A stretch of 64,000 nt of DNA from Streptomyces stelliscabiei (lineage in GTDB: Bacteria; Actinomycetota; Actinomycetes; Streptomycetales; Streptomycetaceae): the NCBI RefSeq assembly GCF_014873495.1, contig NZ_JADBGF010000001.1, positions 2,418,001 through 2,482,000 on the forward strand. The letters run 5' to 3'. Positions 48,838 through 59,100 of this stretch are shown in pieces. The position numbers were made by a program, and so were the translations under genes. The notes under the pieces are model-generated. The model was not told the origin of the DNA. It did no database searches and saw nothing but the letters and a program-made list of their open reading frames with translations. Every line of letters begins with the position of its first letter. Position 1 is the stretch's first letter.

Positions 48838-49533
48838 ATGCCGCTGAGCCATCCCCGCCGATCGGCGCTGTCCGAACAGGTCATCGCCGCCCTGCGGAAC
48901 CAGATCACCTCGGGCGAGTGGCCGGTCGGCTCCCGCATCCCCACCGAGCCCGAGCTGGTCGAGGAGCTGGGCGTCGCCCGGAACACGGTCCGCGAGGCCG
49001 TCCGCGCGCTCGCCCACAACGGCCTGCTGGACATCCGTCAGGGCTCCGGCACCTATGTCGTCGCGACCAGCGAACTCGCGGGCGTGATGCACCGCCGCTT
49101 CGCGGACGCCGACCCGACCCACATCGCCGAGCTGCGCTCCGCCCTGGAGTCGAACGCCGCCAAGCTGGCCGCCGAGCGGCGCACGGACAAGGACCTCATG
49201 CAGCTGGACGCCCTCCTCGCCCGCCGTGAGGAGGCGTGGTCGTCGGGCGACACGGAGGCCTTCGTGACCGCCGACGCGACCTTCCACATGGCGGTCGTGG
49301 CCGCGTCCCACAACGACGTCGTCACGGCGGTCTACGCGGACCTCGGCGAGGTGCTGCGGGACTGGCTGCGCGGCGACGTGGGCGAGGAGCTGACCCCGGA
49401 GACGTACATGGACCACGCCCGCCTGGTGGACGCGATCCGCGCGGGCGACGCCGGGACCGCGGCGGCGGAGGCGGCCGGCTACCCCTTCCACTGCCGCCCG
49501 GGTCGGGTCAGCCCTCCACCCGCTGGTGGCTGA
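48838..49533 (+). CDS. GntR/FadR-family transcriptional regulator
   Basis: A 231-residue regulator. The N-terminal GntR winged helix is ALSEQVIAALRNQITSGEWPVGSRIPTEPELVEELGVARNTVREAVRALAHNGLLDIRQGSGTYVV (residues ~9-76). The C-terminal FCD effector domain is all helical (IAELRSALESNAAKLAAERR, ADATFHMAVVAASHNDVVTAVYADL, DHARLVDAIRAGDAGTAAAEAAG), with the His residues that bind metal in this class. GAAGG precedes the ATG. It is divergent from the MFS gene, which it probably controls via the palindrome between them. Its end overlaps the small secreted protein gene by 26 nt. Confidence 0.93.
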   Translation: MPLSHPRRSALSEQVIAALRNQITSGEWPVGSRIPTEPELVEELGVARNTVREAVRALAHNGLLDIRQGSGTYVVATSELAGVMHRRFADADPTHIAELRSALESNAAKLAAERRTDKDLMQLDALLARREEAWSSGDTEAFVTADATFHMAVVAASHNDVVTAVYADLGEVLRDWLRGDVGEELTPETYMDHARLVDAIRAGDAGTAAAEAAGYPFHCRPGRVSPPPAGG

Positions 49534-49843
49534 ACCACACCGAGCGGACTTCCTTCCAGCAGCGCCCGGCGAGCCGTACGGTCTGCGCCGGTCCCGCCGC
49601 GACCGCGGCACTGTCGCTGTCGATGTCCCACCACCGCGCGCACTCGATGTGCAGCCGGACGCGGTCGACGGCCACATAGGGGTTGTGGCAGTGCGCGATC
49701 ACCCGGGAGCCGGTGACGGTGCTGCGGCAGGCCGCTCCGAACGGGTCGGGCCGGTCGGCCGGATGCGCGTCGGACGGGAGGGCCGGGACGAGGGCCAGGG
49801 CGAGGGCGAGGACCGCCGGGGCGATGCTGCGGGAGACGCGCAC
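49508..49843 (-). CDS. Small secreted protein of unknown function
   Basis: A 111-residue protein with an N-terminal signal peptide (MRVSRSIAPAVLALALALVPALPSDA, likely cleaved after Ala-26). The mature part has four cysteines (CRSTVTGSRVIAHCHNP, HIECARWWD, GRCWKEV), which probably form two disulfides. A pattern of beta strands suggests a compact extracellular domain. The start is GTG at 49843 with AGGTTCC-type purine bases upstream. I do not recognise the family. The gene converges on and overlaps the FadR-type regulator by 26 nt. Confidence 0.72.
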   Translation of the reverse strand: MRVSRSIAPAVLALALALVPALPSDAHPADRPDPFGAACRSTVTGSRVIAHCHNPYVAVDRVRLHIECARWWDIDSDSAAVAAGPAQTVRLAGRCWKEVRSVWFSHQRVEG

Positions 49844-49964
49844 AAGGGAACCTCCTCAGGCCGAGCGGCTGAGCGGTGTACCTCCAGCGTGCGCGGCACC
49901 GGGCCCCGGCGCCCCGCCGGATGAGCCGAACGAGTGATCGTCCCCGCGAAGAGGAGTACGGCGA

Positions 49965-49992
49965 GGGCGCGCACCCGAATGGATGCGCGCCC
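49965..49992. terminator. Hairpin terminator after fabI
   Basis: GGGCGCGCA and TGCGCGCCC form a 9-bp perfect stem just downstream of the fabI stop codon (minus strand). Confidence 0.6.
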
Positions 49993-50021
49993 CTCATGCG
50001 CCGGTGAAACCCAGGGCAGTG

Positions 50022-50789
50022 CTACGCGCCGATCGCGTGCAGCCCGCCGTCGACGTGGATGATCTCGCCGGTGGTCTTCGGGAACCAGTCGCTGAGCAGG
50101 GCGACGATGGCGCGGCCGGCCGGCTCGGGGTCCTTGAGGTCCCACTCGAGCGGCGAGCGTGCGTCCCACACCGAGGCCAGTTCGCCGAAGCCCGGGATGG
50201 ACTTGGCGGCCATGGAGGCGAGGGGGCCGGCGGAGACGAGGTTGCAGCGGATGTTCTGCTTGCCCAGGTCGCGGGCGACGTAACGGCTGGTGGCCTCCAG
50301 GGCGGCCTTGGCAGGGCCCATCCAGTCGTACTGCGGCCAGGCGAACTTCGCGTCGAAGGTGAGGCCGACGACCGAGCCGCCGTTCTGCATCAGCGGCAGG
50401 CAGGCCATGGTGAGCGACTTCAGGGAGTAGGCCGAGACGTGCATGGCGGTGGCCACGGACTCGAACGGCGTGTTCAGGAAGTTGCCGCCGAGGGCGTCCT
50501 GCGGGGCGAAGCCGATGGAGTGGACGACGCCGTCGAGGCCGCCGAGCTCCTCGCCGACGAGGTCGGCCAGCCGTCCGAGGTGCTCGTCGTTGGTGACGTC
50601 GAGCTCGATGACCTTGGTGGGCTTGGGGAGCTTCTTGGCGATGCGCTCGGTCAGCGTCGGCCGCGGGAACGCGGTGAGGATGATCTCGGCGCCCTGTTCC
50701 TGGGCCAGCTTGGCGGCGTGGAAGGCGATGGAGGACTCCATCAGCACACCGGAGATCAGGACGCGCTTGCCTTCGAGAATTCCGCTCAT
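50022..50789 (-). CDS. fabI: Enoyl-ACP reductase (InhA type)
   Basis: FabI reduces the enoyl-ACP double bond in the last step of each fatty acid elongation cycle, with NADH. The 255-residue protein is of the InhA-like type: SGILEGKRVLISGVLMESSIAFHAA (cofactor site), HSIGFAPQDALGGNFLNTP, and the catalytic Tyr-x6-Lys in YDWMGPAK (about residues 159-166). DVTNDEHL is the adenine-side loop. Start at ATG 50789, five bases after the stop of fabG upstream, so fabG-fabI form an operon. It is a target of isoniazid/triclosan-like inhibitors in relatives. Confidence 0.96.
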   Translation of the reverse strand: MSGILEGKRVLISGVLMESSIAFHAAKLAQEQGAEIILTAFPRPTLTERIAKKLPKPTKVIELDVTNDEHLGRLADLVGEELGGLDGVVHSIGFAPQDALGGNFLNTPFESVATAMHVSAYSLKSLTMACLPLMQNGGSVVGLTFDAKFAWPQYDWMGPAKAALEATSRYVARDLGKQNIRCNLVSAGPLASMAAKSIPGFGELASVWDARSPLEWDLKDPEPAGRAIVALLSDWFPKTTGEIIHVDGGLHAIGA

Positions 50790-50794
50790 GGTGA

Positions 50795-51499
50795 TCAGTG
50801 ACCCATTCCCAGTCCGCCGTCTACGGGGATGACGGCTCCAGTGATGTACGAGGCGTCGTCCGAGGCGAGGAACCGCACCGTCGCGGCGATCTCCTCGGGC
50901 TGCGCGTACCGGCCGAGCGGCACCTGCTTCACGATGCCCGCCCGCTGCTCGTCGGTGAGCACCTTGGTCATGTCGGTGTCGACGAAGCCGGGGGCGACGA
51001 CGTTGAAGGTGATGTCGCGCGAACCCAGCTCACGGGCGAGGGAGCGCGCGAAGCCGACCAGGGCGGCCTTGGAGGCGGCGTAGTTGGCCTGCCCGGGCGA
51101 GCCGTAGAGGCCCACGACCGAGGAGATGAGGACGACGCGGCCCTTCTTGGCACGCAGCATGCCGCGGTTGGCGCGCTTGACGACGCGGAAGGTGCCCGTG
51201 ACGTTGGTGTCGATGACCGAGGTGAAGTCCTCCTCGGACATGCGCATCAGGAGCTGGTCCTTGGTGACGCCGGCGTTGGCGATCAGGACCTCCACGGGGC
51301 CGTGCTGGGCCTCGATCTCCTTGTAGGCCTGCTCCACCTGCTCGGAGTCGGTGATGTCGCACTTGACGGCCAGGTAGCCGGCCGGCGGCTCCCCCGAGCG
51401 GTACGTGATGGCGACCTTGTCGCCGGCGTCGGCGAACGCGCGGGCGATGGCGAGGCCGATGCCCCGGTTGCCTCCGGTGACGAGAACCGAGCGGCTCAA
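50795..51499 (-). CDS. fabG: 3-oxoacyl-ACP reductase
   Basis: FabG reduces 3-ketoacyl-ACP to 3-hydroxyacyl-ACP with NADPH. The 234-residue SDR shows TGGNRGIG (residues 8-15), IANAG, the Ser in LISSVVG, and the catalytic YAASK. The C-terminal PGFVDTDMTKVL and SSYITGAVIPVDGG-type end are usual for FabG. The start is TTG at 51499, with AAAGGG 7 nt upstream. It is the first gene of the fabG-fabI pair, and its promoter should lie in the 190 nt between it and the HEPN-type gene. Confidence 0.95.
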   Translation of the reverse strand: MSRSVLVTGGNRGIGLAIARAFADAGDKVAITYRSGEPPAGYLAVKCDITDSEQVEQAYKEIEAQHGPVEVLIANAGVTKDQLLMRMSEEDFTSVIDTNVTGTFRVVKRANRGMLRAKKGRVVLISSVVGLYGSPGQANYAASKAALVGFARSLARELGSRDITFNVVAPGFVDTDMTKVLTDEQRAGIVKQVPLGRYAQPEEIAATVRFLASDDASYITGAVIPVDGGLGMGH

Positions 51500-51689
51500 C
51501 GGATCACCCTTTCCATAGGGGTCTGACAGACCCGCCCGTACACCTGGATGACAGGCGGCTTCTCCGAAAACCTATCGGGCCGTCCCCCGCCAAGGGCATT
51601 CGGGCACCGACAGTGGGAGACAGCCAGTGCTGTGGGATCCCTACATGCCTGCCGTGAGCGGCGACCGGTGACGCGGTGCCTCCGGTTTC

Positions 51690-53186
51690 TCACATGTCCC
51701 CGGACCAGCGCAGATCCGCCCGGGCCAGTTCGTCGCACAGGATGTGCAGAGTGCGGTCGAACAACACCCCGCGGTGCGACAGCACGTTCCGGGCCAGGAC
51801 GAGCTGCTCCAGCAGCCGTCGGTCCTCGACGGGGAGGTTGAGGTGGCCCTGGCGGCAGGCACGGAGCAAGGGTCCGACCTCGATGGTGCGGAACACCTCC
51901 TGCGCGCGGGTGCGGTATCCGGCCGGAGGCCGCTCGACATAGCGGTCGATCAGCTCGGCCACGGGTCTGGTCGCCGCGGACAGGGCGCGCAGTGCCACAC
52001 GCTGGCGAGCCTCCTCGATCCAGGGCAGCAGCACCCGTGCCTGGGCTTGGCTGACCAGGATCTTCAAGTGGTCCGAGCGACTCCGGTCGCCGCACCAGAC
52101 CACCGGGTGGACGCGTGAGCGGCCGTCCCATGCCTGCAGCAGCCCGCGCGCCCAGGCCGGGCGCAGCCCGCTCGCCGGCCGGTGCCCGGAGCCGACGCCC
52201 GAGAGAACGGTCAAGGGCTCCTCCGGCGGGACCGCCCGCATGCCCTCCAGGCACGCCCGCAGGCTGTCCTCCAGCGTGCCCTGGCTGCCGTCCCAGCGCC
52301 GGGCCAGTCGCCAGCCGAGCACGGGATCGGGCCCGCACACCTCGCTCACCACCTCGTCGCGGACGGCGCGCAGGATGCGGTCGCGCGGTATTTCGCCGGG
52401 CCGACGGGTGTCGCGGGAGACGTCGGCGGCCACGGCCGAGACGACCGTCGCGCTGTCGAGCCGATCGACGGTCCCCCACCACCAGTGCACGGCCGAGGTG
52501 GCCAGGTCGAGTTCGAGTTCGTCGGGAAACCGGGGCGGAAGGTCCTCGACCCGGGCCGTCACCAGCAGCCGGGGACGGTTCTCGGGCGGCAGACCTGCCT
52601 GTTTCGCCGCCGCGTTGAGCGAGCGGATGAGACGGGCCACCTCCCGGCCGCGCTCCTGCTCCGGATCGCCGGAGGCCGCGCTTGCCGCCGACTCCTCCCA
52701 CGCCCGGACGCCGATCACCGGCCGCCATCGCCGGTCGGGGTCCACGAGGGTGTCGACGGCCTCCCTCGGAGGCACGGACAGTTCCTTGGCCAGCCGGGCG
52801 AGGAGTCCGGACTCCGGCGCTTCCGGTGCATCGGTGGGTCGCGGCGCGCTGCGCTGGCGCGGGAAGACCGGCTCCCATCCGAGGTCGAACCCGTCGTCGT
52901 AGTCCTCCAGGAGGGGGAGGTCGTCCACAGCCCAGCCCGTCTGCTCAGGAACGGCTCCCAGGGGCGGGACCGAAGCCGTCTCCGACTCGGAGCGTGCCGG
53001 TATGTCGAGGCGGTCGGGAGCGGAGCAGAGCGCCACATGGTGCAGTTCCTCGGCGTAGCCTCCCTCGACCAGGTCGTCCGGGAGCAGCCAGAGGCAATGT
53101 ACGCCTGCCGCCAGATCAGCCGCGATCCTGCTGATCTGGCGCCGCACACCAGGCAGTTCGGACAGCGCTCGGGCGCTGAGCTCCAC
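51690..53186 (-). CDS. Putative HEPN-domain protein, partner of the giant NTPase
   Basis: A 498-residue protein that I could not assign to a named family. Near the N-terminus, IAADLAAGVHCLWLLPDDLVEGG looks like the position of a Walker A loop, but without the GK[ST] residues, so an inactive P-loop fold is possible. Residues ~200-300 (RLLVTARVEDLPP, LELDLATSAVHWWWGTVDRLD) resemble the following strands and a lid. The C-terminus is helical and carries RNVLSH at residues 466-471, an R-x4-H motif as in HEPN ribonucleases. The GTG start lies 3 nt after the stop of the upstream giant gene, whose end provides the GGAGGG ribosome site. The two are clearly one operon. HEPN assignment is inference. Confidence 0.7.
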   Translation of the reverse strand: MELSARALSELPGVRRQISRIAADLAAGVHCLWLLPDDLVEGGYAEELHHVALCSAPDRLDIPARSESETASVPPLGAVPEQTGWAVDDLPLLEDYDDGFDLGWEPVFPRQRSAPRPTDAPEAPESGLLARLAKELSVPPREAVDTLVDPDRRWRPVIGVRAWEESAASAASGDPEQERGREVARLIRSLNAAAKQAGLPPENRPRLLVTARVEDLPPRFPDELELDLATSAVHWWWGTVDRLDSATVVSAVAADVSRDTRRPGEIPRDRILRAVRDEVVSEVCGPDPVLGWRLARRWDGSQGTLEDSLRACLEGMRAVPPEEPLTVLSGVGSGHRPASGLRPAWARGLLQAWDGRSRVHPVVWCGDRSRSDHLKILVSQAQARVLLPWIEEARQRVALRALSAATRPVAELIDRYVERPPAGYRTRAQEVFRTIEVGPLLRACRQGHLNLPVEDRRLLEQLVLARNVLSHRGVLFDRTLHILCDELARADLRWSGDM

Positions 53187-53189
53187 GCG

Positions 53190-56100
53190 TCACCCTCCGG
53201 CCGTACGAGCGCGCGCCGCGCGGAAGGTGACGGCGTCCACAGCGTGTCCCCCGGGCAGGGAGTCCAGCACCCCGAGCAGATCGAGACGGCCCAGCCAGAG
53301 CCCGGCCTCCTCCAGGGGCCGCTCGATCGCCGCCGCCACGTCGTCCAGCGGCACACCTTGCCCCTCGTCGACGTACGACGTCCACATGCCGAGGAGTTGC
53401 TCGTCGCGAGTGTCGAGTCCGGTCTGTTTCCAGTGCGCGGCGAGGTTCCCCGGCTTGCCGATGGCGTGGCGCACGGCGTCCAGTGAGCTGTGCAGGGTCG
53501 CGCCGTTGACCGAGACCTCGGTGATGGCCAGCTCGACCCAGGGAGCCCATCCGCCGGTCACCCGGATCAGACTCCTTCGCTCGGTCCTCGACACGAACGG
53601 ACATTCGGGCCAGGCGCGCAGGCTGTCCACGGTCCATCGTTCGGGGTGCAGGAACCGCACCGGCAGTCGCGTCCCCTCGCGGGCCTCGTCCGCCAGTGCG
53701 CCCGTCGCGAGCGCGTCACCCAGCAGGAACACCGAGCGGTTGCCCGTGGGCTTGCGGACAGCGGAGCGCACCCGGACGTCGGCCGCGGGTCCGGCGTGTT
53801 CGGCGCACAGGTGCACCGCGGTGGCCAGTTCCTGTTTGCCCAAGCCGGAGAGGTCGGCCACCAGGACGTAGTTGCGTCGCAGCCGTGCGGCGTCCCGGAG
53901 CGCCACGCGCAGGTCATCGGGTGCCTTGACCTTGCGTACCTCCACTCCGCGCGCCTCGGCGAACGCCTCGGCCGCCCTGATCATCAAAGGCGGCCGATAG
54001 GACTCGGTCACTCCGATGAGGGTCACGCCGGGCTGGGCCGCCTCGTGCAGTTGTCCCTCGGTCAGAGGGCTGTATCGCTGGATACGGTCCTTGGGGTCCC
54101 GTCCCAGGAGTCGGCGCGCGGCGCGCGGGTCGTAGTCGTAGGGAAGGCTGAACTCCGTCTCCTTGAGCTCCAGTTCCAGTTCCTCGCGGGTGCCCAGCAT
54201 GTTCACCACGTTGGGGCTGCGCACCGCGAACCGGGACCGGTCGCCGAGTTGGACGAGCAACCCCAGGCCCACCATTTCGGTGAGGTAGATCTCGACCCGC
54301 TTCACACCCAGGCCGTCAAAGCCCTGCGGCCATGCCTCCCGGGCCAGGTCGAGCAGTTGCTCGGCGGTGTAGTCGCCCCGGTACTTGTCGGCGAGGCTGC
54401 GCAGGGCGATCACCAGGGTGAGGACCCGGTAGCGGTCCTCCAGGTTGATGGTGAAGCGCAGCCGCTCCGCCAGACGCCGCCGGACCGTCTCGGAAGCGGC
54501 GACGCCCTGGACGTCCTCCTCCGTGATCCGCATGGGCCGCTCGGGCTCCGGGTGCGCGCGCCCCTGGAGGGTCCGAATGAGCTCGCTGCAGAAGATCTGC
54601 ACCAGATTGGCCTGGTAGTTGGTGATGGCGAGGATCCGCCACACCAGCTCGGGCCGGTCGAAGACGAAGCCCAGGGCGGCCATCGGCTCGGTCACCAGCC
54701 TGACCGCGGCGTGCGGCTTGAGCGGCCCCACCAGGACGTCGGGGCCGCCGTGGGCGGTGGACACGTTCGACAGGTCGCCGAAGCGCTGCACCTGGTGGAG
54801 GCCGGCGAACACCACTTTCAGGCGCCGGTTGGTCTGTTCCATGAGCTGCTGGAACCGCTTGACGTTCTGGAACGTCGACTCGCCGCCGCTGCGGAAGACA
54901 CGGCGCGAGTCGGCGGTGAGGAAGGCGTCCGCCTCGTCCGCGAGGATCAGCAGTCGTCGGGACTCGTCCGCGTCCAGCCAGTCACGGATCCGCTTGGCCA
55001 CCACGTCGGGGCCGCCACGCTCGGACATCTTCGCGTCGAAGACCCCACGCCGCTTGAGCCCCTCGGCGAGCAGCGACCAGATCTGCTCCGGCGGCTCGGC
55101 CTGGCCGATCTCGGCCTTGAGCAGGTCGAGGTAGACGGCGACATTGGCCTCCGACCGGCTGGGGAACAGCTCGGCCACCCGCTGGAGCAGTGCGGACTTG
55201 CCCAACTGCCGCCCGCCGTAGAGAAAGAGCCCCCCGTTGGGGTCCATGACCTCCCGGAGCTCGTCGTCACGCCCGTAGAAGACCTCCGGCGGCACCAGTC
55301 CGGCGACGAAGGGGGTGTACGGGTTGAACGACGTCCACGGCAGGGTGATCCGCTGCAGGGATCGGAACGAGCGGGGGGCCCGGGCCACCATCCAGCCGAA
55401 GACGGCCGGGTCGATGACCAGTGCCTGCTGAGCACGTCCGGAGGCCGCCTCGACGAGCGCCTGCCGGCCGGCCAGGCCCAGCGGATGGAGGTACAGCACG
55501 ATGTTCGCGTCGACGTCGGCGTCCTCCAGGTGGGTCAGCGGACCGCCCGCACGTTGTTCCTCCCACACGAGCAGGATCGTGTACGACGTGGCACGGGATC
55601 CGAGGGCCGCGACGTAACCGGCGTCCTCCGCGACGGTCGCGCGGACCTTGAGCCGGCGGACGCCCTGGCCAGGGCGGTCGGAGTGGAGCTGCCCGGCGGG
55701 TTCCAGACCCAGCAGGCGCAGGACGCGCGGGATGTGCTGCTGCCATTCACTGCTGCGGCCCTTCTTGGTGCACAGCGCCTGCCAGGACTCGAGTGCCTGC
55801 TCCGCCGCGGCTGTGAGCCGCTCGCCGGAATCGTAGTTGTGGACCCACCACGAGGCGTGGACGCCCTCGCCGCCGGGCCGGGGCATGCCGGGGCCGGTGA
55901 GCCCCGACACGAACTCGACGAGTTCGGTCGCATCGTGCTCGGGACGGTCGGGGAGGCTGTGCCCGCCGTTCGCCAGGGCCAGGAACTCCTGGGCGGTGAC
56001 CGTGTCCCCCTCGTCGATGAGCGCCCGGATGCGGTCGTGGTCGTTCTCCGTCAGAACACGTTCCGGATCGAGGCGCAGGCGCTCCAGGTCCTGGCGCAGT

Positions 56101-59100
56101 CGCCCGGTCGAGTCCTTGACCAGACCCGCGAGTTCCCGCACCAGCCGGGCCAGCTGCTCGCGTGCGTACCGGTAGCGTCCGGCCTCGTCCCCGTCGGCGA
56201 ACTCCTGGAGCCGGCCGGTCAGGTCGCGTTCGACGTCCGGTGCCATCAGGTTGAGCGTGCGGATCTGGGCGAGGTGTCCGGCGGCCCGGCGGTGGTACTC
56301 GGCGGTGCGGTCGCGCCAGCCCTTCTCCGCCTCACGGCAGCGACGGGTCGCCTCATCGGCCCAGTCCTCCGGCAAGGACGCCAGGAGGGACGGGTTGCGC
56401 TCGACCCACGCGATCAGCCCTTTGGCGAGGTGCAGGTCTCCGGTTCCCACGTAGGTGCTCAGGGCGGCGTCGGGTGACGCGGGCGCGAGGAGCGCGGCCA
56501 TCGCCCGCGGGGTGCGCGGGTCGGCGAGGTCGGGTCGTCCCTCGATGTCCCTGGGGAGGTCCGGGGCGAGCAGCAGGCAGTCCGCGGACGGGGCGTGGTG
56601 GGAGGGGGTGCGTTCCGCCGGCGCCCAGGTGTCCGCGACGTACTGGCCGACGAGCCAGTCCCGCAGCAGGCCCAGCGCGGCTCCGCCCACGCCGGGCGGC
56701 GGACCGTACGACTCCAGCTGGTTGATGGCGGTGGCCAGCTGGGGCAGGTCGCTCCCGTGCGCGGCGCCGCGGCTGCGGATCGCTGAGGCCACCGCGTCGG
56801 CCTTGGTCAGCAGTTCGCTCACGGACCGCACTGCGGCGTGGAGCTGACGCAGCGCCCCGGAATGGATGGCCTCCTTCGACTGCTTCGGCGTGCGGAAGCG
56901 GCTGTCGGCCTCCTCGATGAGCCGGTCCACGTACTCCGGTCGCCGCATGTTCTCGCTCAGTACCGCCAGCGGGGCCGCGTCGCCGCCCCGGGCCCACTCG
57001 ACCACCGCCTTGAGCGCCTTGTGGGGCGCGCCCGACGGACCAGTCAGGTACTGCAGCACCCGGGACGCCCGCTGGTACTTGATCTTCCGGCGGGGCAGGT
57101 CCTCCAGCAGAACGCGCGCCTCCTCGCCGAGATCGCCCAGGGTGACGGTGTCCCCCGGGTCCGCCAGGTCACCGATGGCGCCGGGGACGAAGGTCCTGCA
57201 GTCCCGCACCGCCGTGACCAGCACGGTGAGCAGTTGCTGCCAGGGCTCGGACAGCCCGGAAGGCGTTGCGAAGTCGCTGACCAGGACATGCGGCCAGCCC
57301 GCGGTGAGGCCGGCCCTCAGCGCGGCGACCGTGGCCACGATCGCCGCCTCCCTGTCCTCGGCGACGCGCTCCGGCGTGATGTCGTGGTCGATCTGCACCT
57401 GGGTGGCCTCGTCGCTGCCGACACAGCCGAAGGCCGCGGCGGCGAAGGCCAGCGCCTGGGCGCGCGGTTCCGGCTCCTGGGACGCGGCCGTCATCCAGTA
57501 CGCGTGCGGCAGCTGCCCTGCACCGATCAACCGCGCCACCGGCGAGTCCTGGCTGGTCTCCCAGGGAGCCGCAGGGTCCCAGTCCGCGTGGTCCATGCCG
57601 GCGGGCCACGGCACATCCGCGGTCTGCGGGCCGGGCGGGGCGGCGTCCGCGGCCGTCGACGGGCCGTCCTCAGGGGCCGCAGGCGGCTGTGGGGAGGTGT
57701 CCTCCGCGGTGGTGTCCGGCGAGGACGGGACGGCGGTGCCCGCCGCGGCGGGCACCTGCGGTACGGCCTCCGGCGTGGCCGTGGGCTCCACGGCGACAGT
57801 CAGGCTCGCGTCGGTCAGTCCGGTGTCGGTCTCCTCGGCGACGGTCACGCCCGCGTCGGTCTCCCCGGCGTCGATCCCGCCCGCGTCGGTCTCCCCGGCG
57901 ACGGTCACCTCGTCCGGACCCAGGGCATCGGGCTCCTCAGCGGCGGCTTCATCGCTGGGCGCCGCACCGGATTCGGCGGCCGGAACGCCGTGCCCGTCCA
58001 CCGCGGCGATCTGGGAGGGAGCTGTCATGAGGACTGCGTCCGCCGACGGGCCCGGTTCCGTCACCGGGCGGAGTTCGGCCTCCCCATCAGCCGGCTCGGC
58101 GACCGGAGCTTTCTCCTCGCCCCGACCGCTCTCCAAGTCGGCGATCTGCGCGACGAGTTGCTGCAGGGCCTGCTCCAGATGCGCGGCGACAGCGGCGTCC
58201 GACACGGCGACCATCGTCTGCAGCTGGGCCTCTCGCTGACGCAGCTCGTCCAGCCGACGCTCGCGCGCCTGCGATGCCTCGGCCTGCAGACGGTCGAACT
58301 CGGCCTCCAGCTCCTCATGTCCGGAGTCCGAGCCCCAGGTCCCACCCACCTCGGCCACACTCCCTGCCAGCAGCGTGCGCTGCCGCCGCCAGTCGGCCAC
58401 CGCGTCGGCAGTCCACGCCTGCGCCGACAGGTCGCGTCCCTCGCTCATCAGCTGGGCCGTCTCGCGCAACGCTCGCGCCAACTCGGCACCGTGGGAGTGC
58501 AGTTGGGCGGCGGAGTCCCGAAGCCCCCGCAACTGCCCGTCGTCAGGGATCCGGGAGTCCTGCTGCTCTGGCGACGTCATCGTGGCGGCTTCCGCTTTCT
58601 GGTCGGACTCGGCGGGCGGGGCGGGAACGCGCAGTGCGGGACCGATGTCCCGGGCATCGGGCGGCGGCTCGCTGTCCGCCGCCCTGAAGTACACCTGCGG
58701 ACGGCGCGTGACGAGAGCGGCGGCAGGCAGGTTCTTGAGCACCGGGTTCGACAGGCCGAGCACGACGCAGTGCGCGAACTCCGGGTCAAGCACGGTCAGC
58801 ATCGTGACCAGTTGGTCCTCGGACGGCTCGGCCACCACCTCTTCGGGGAAGCCGTACTCCGTCCGCAGTGCCCTGGCCGCTGTGACCAGCGCACACCGTG
58901 CGGTACCGGTCATCTGGGATTCCCGCGCCCTGGTCAGCCACACCCTCGCCGACTGGGCCTCCTGGCGGGTGACGGGCTGCACCGCCCCCGCCGTCTTTCC
59001 GTGCACACACCTTCGCTGGCGCAGGCACGCGTGTCGCGTCAGCAGTCGCCGCATGCGGACGTCGTCCAGGGACAACGACCATGTGCGGAACTCAAGTCCC

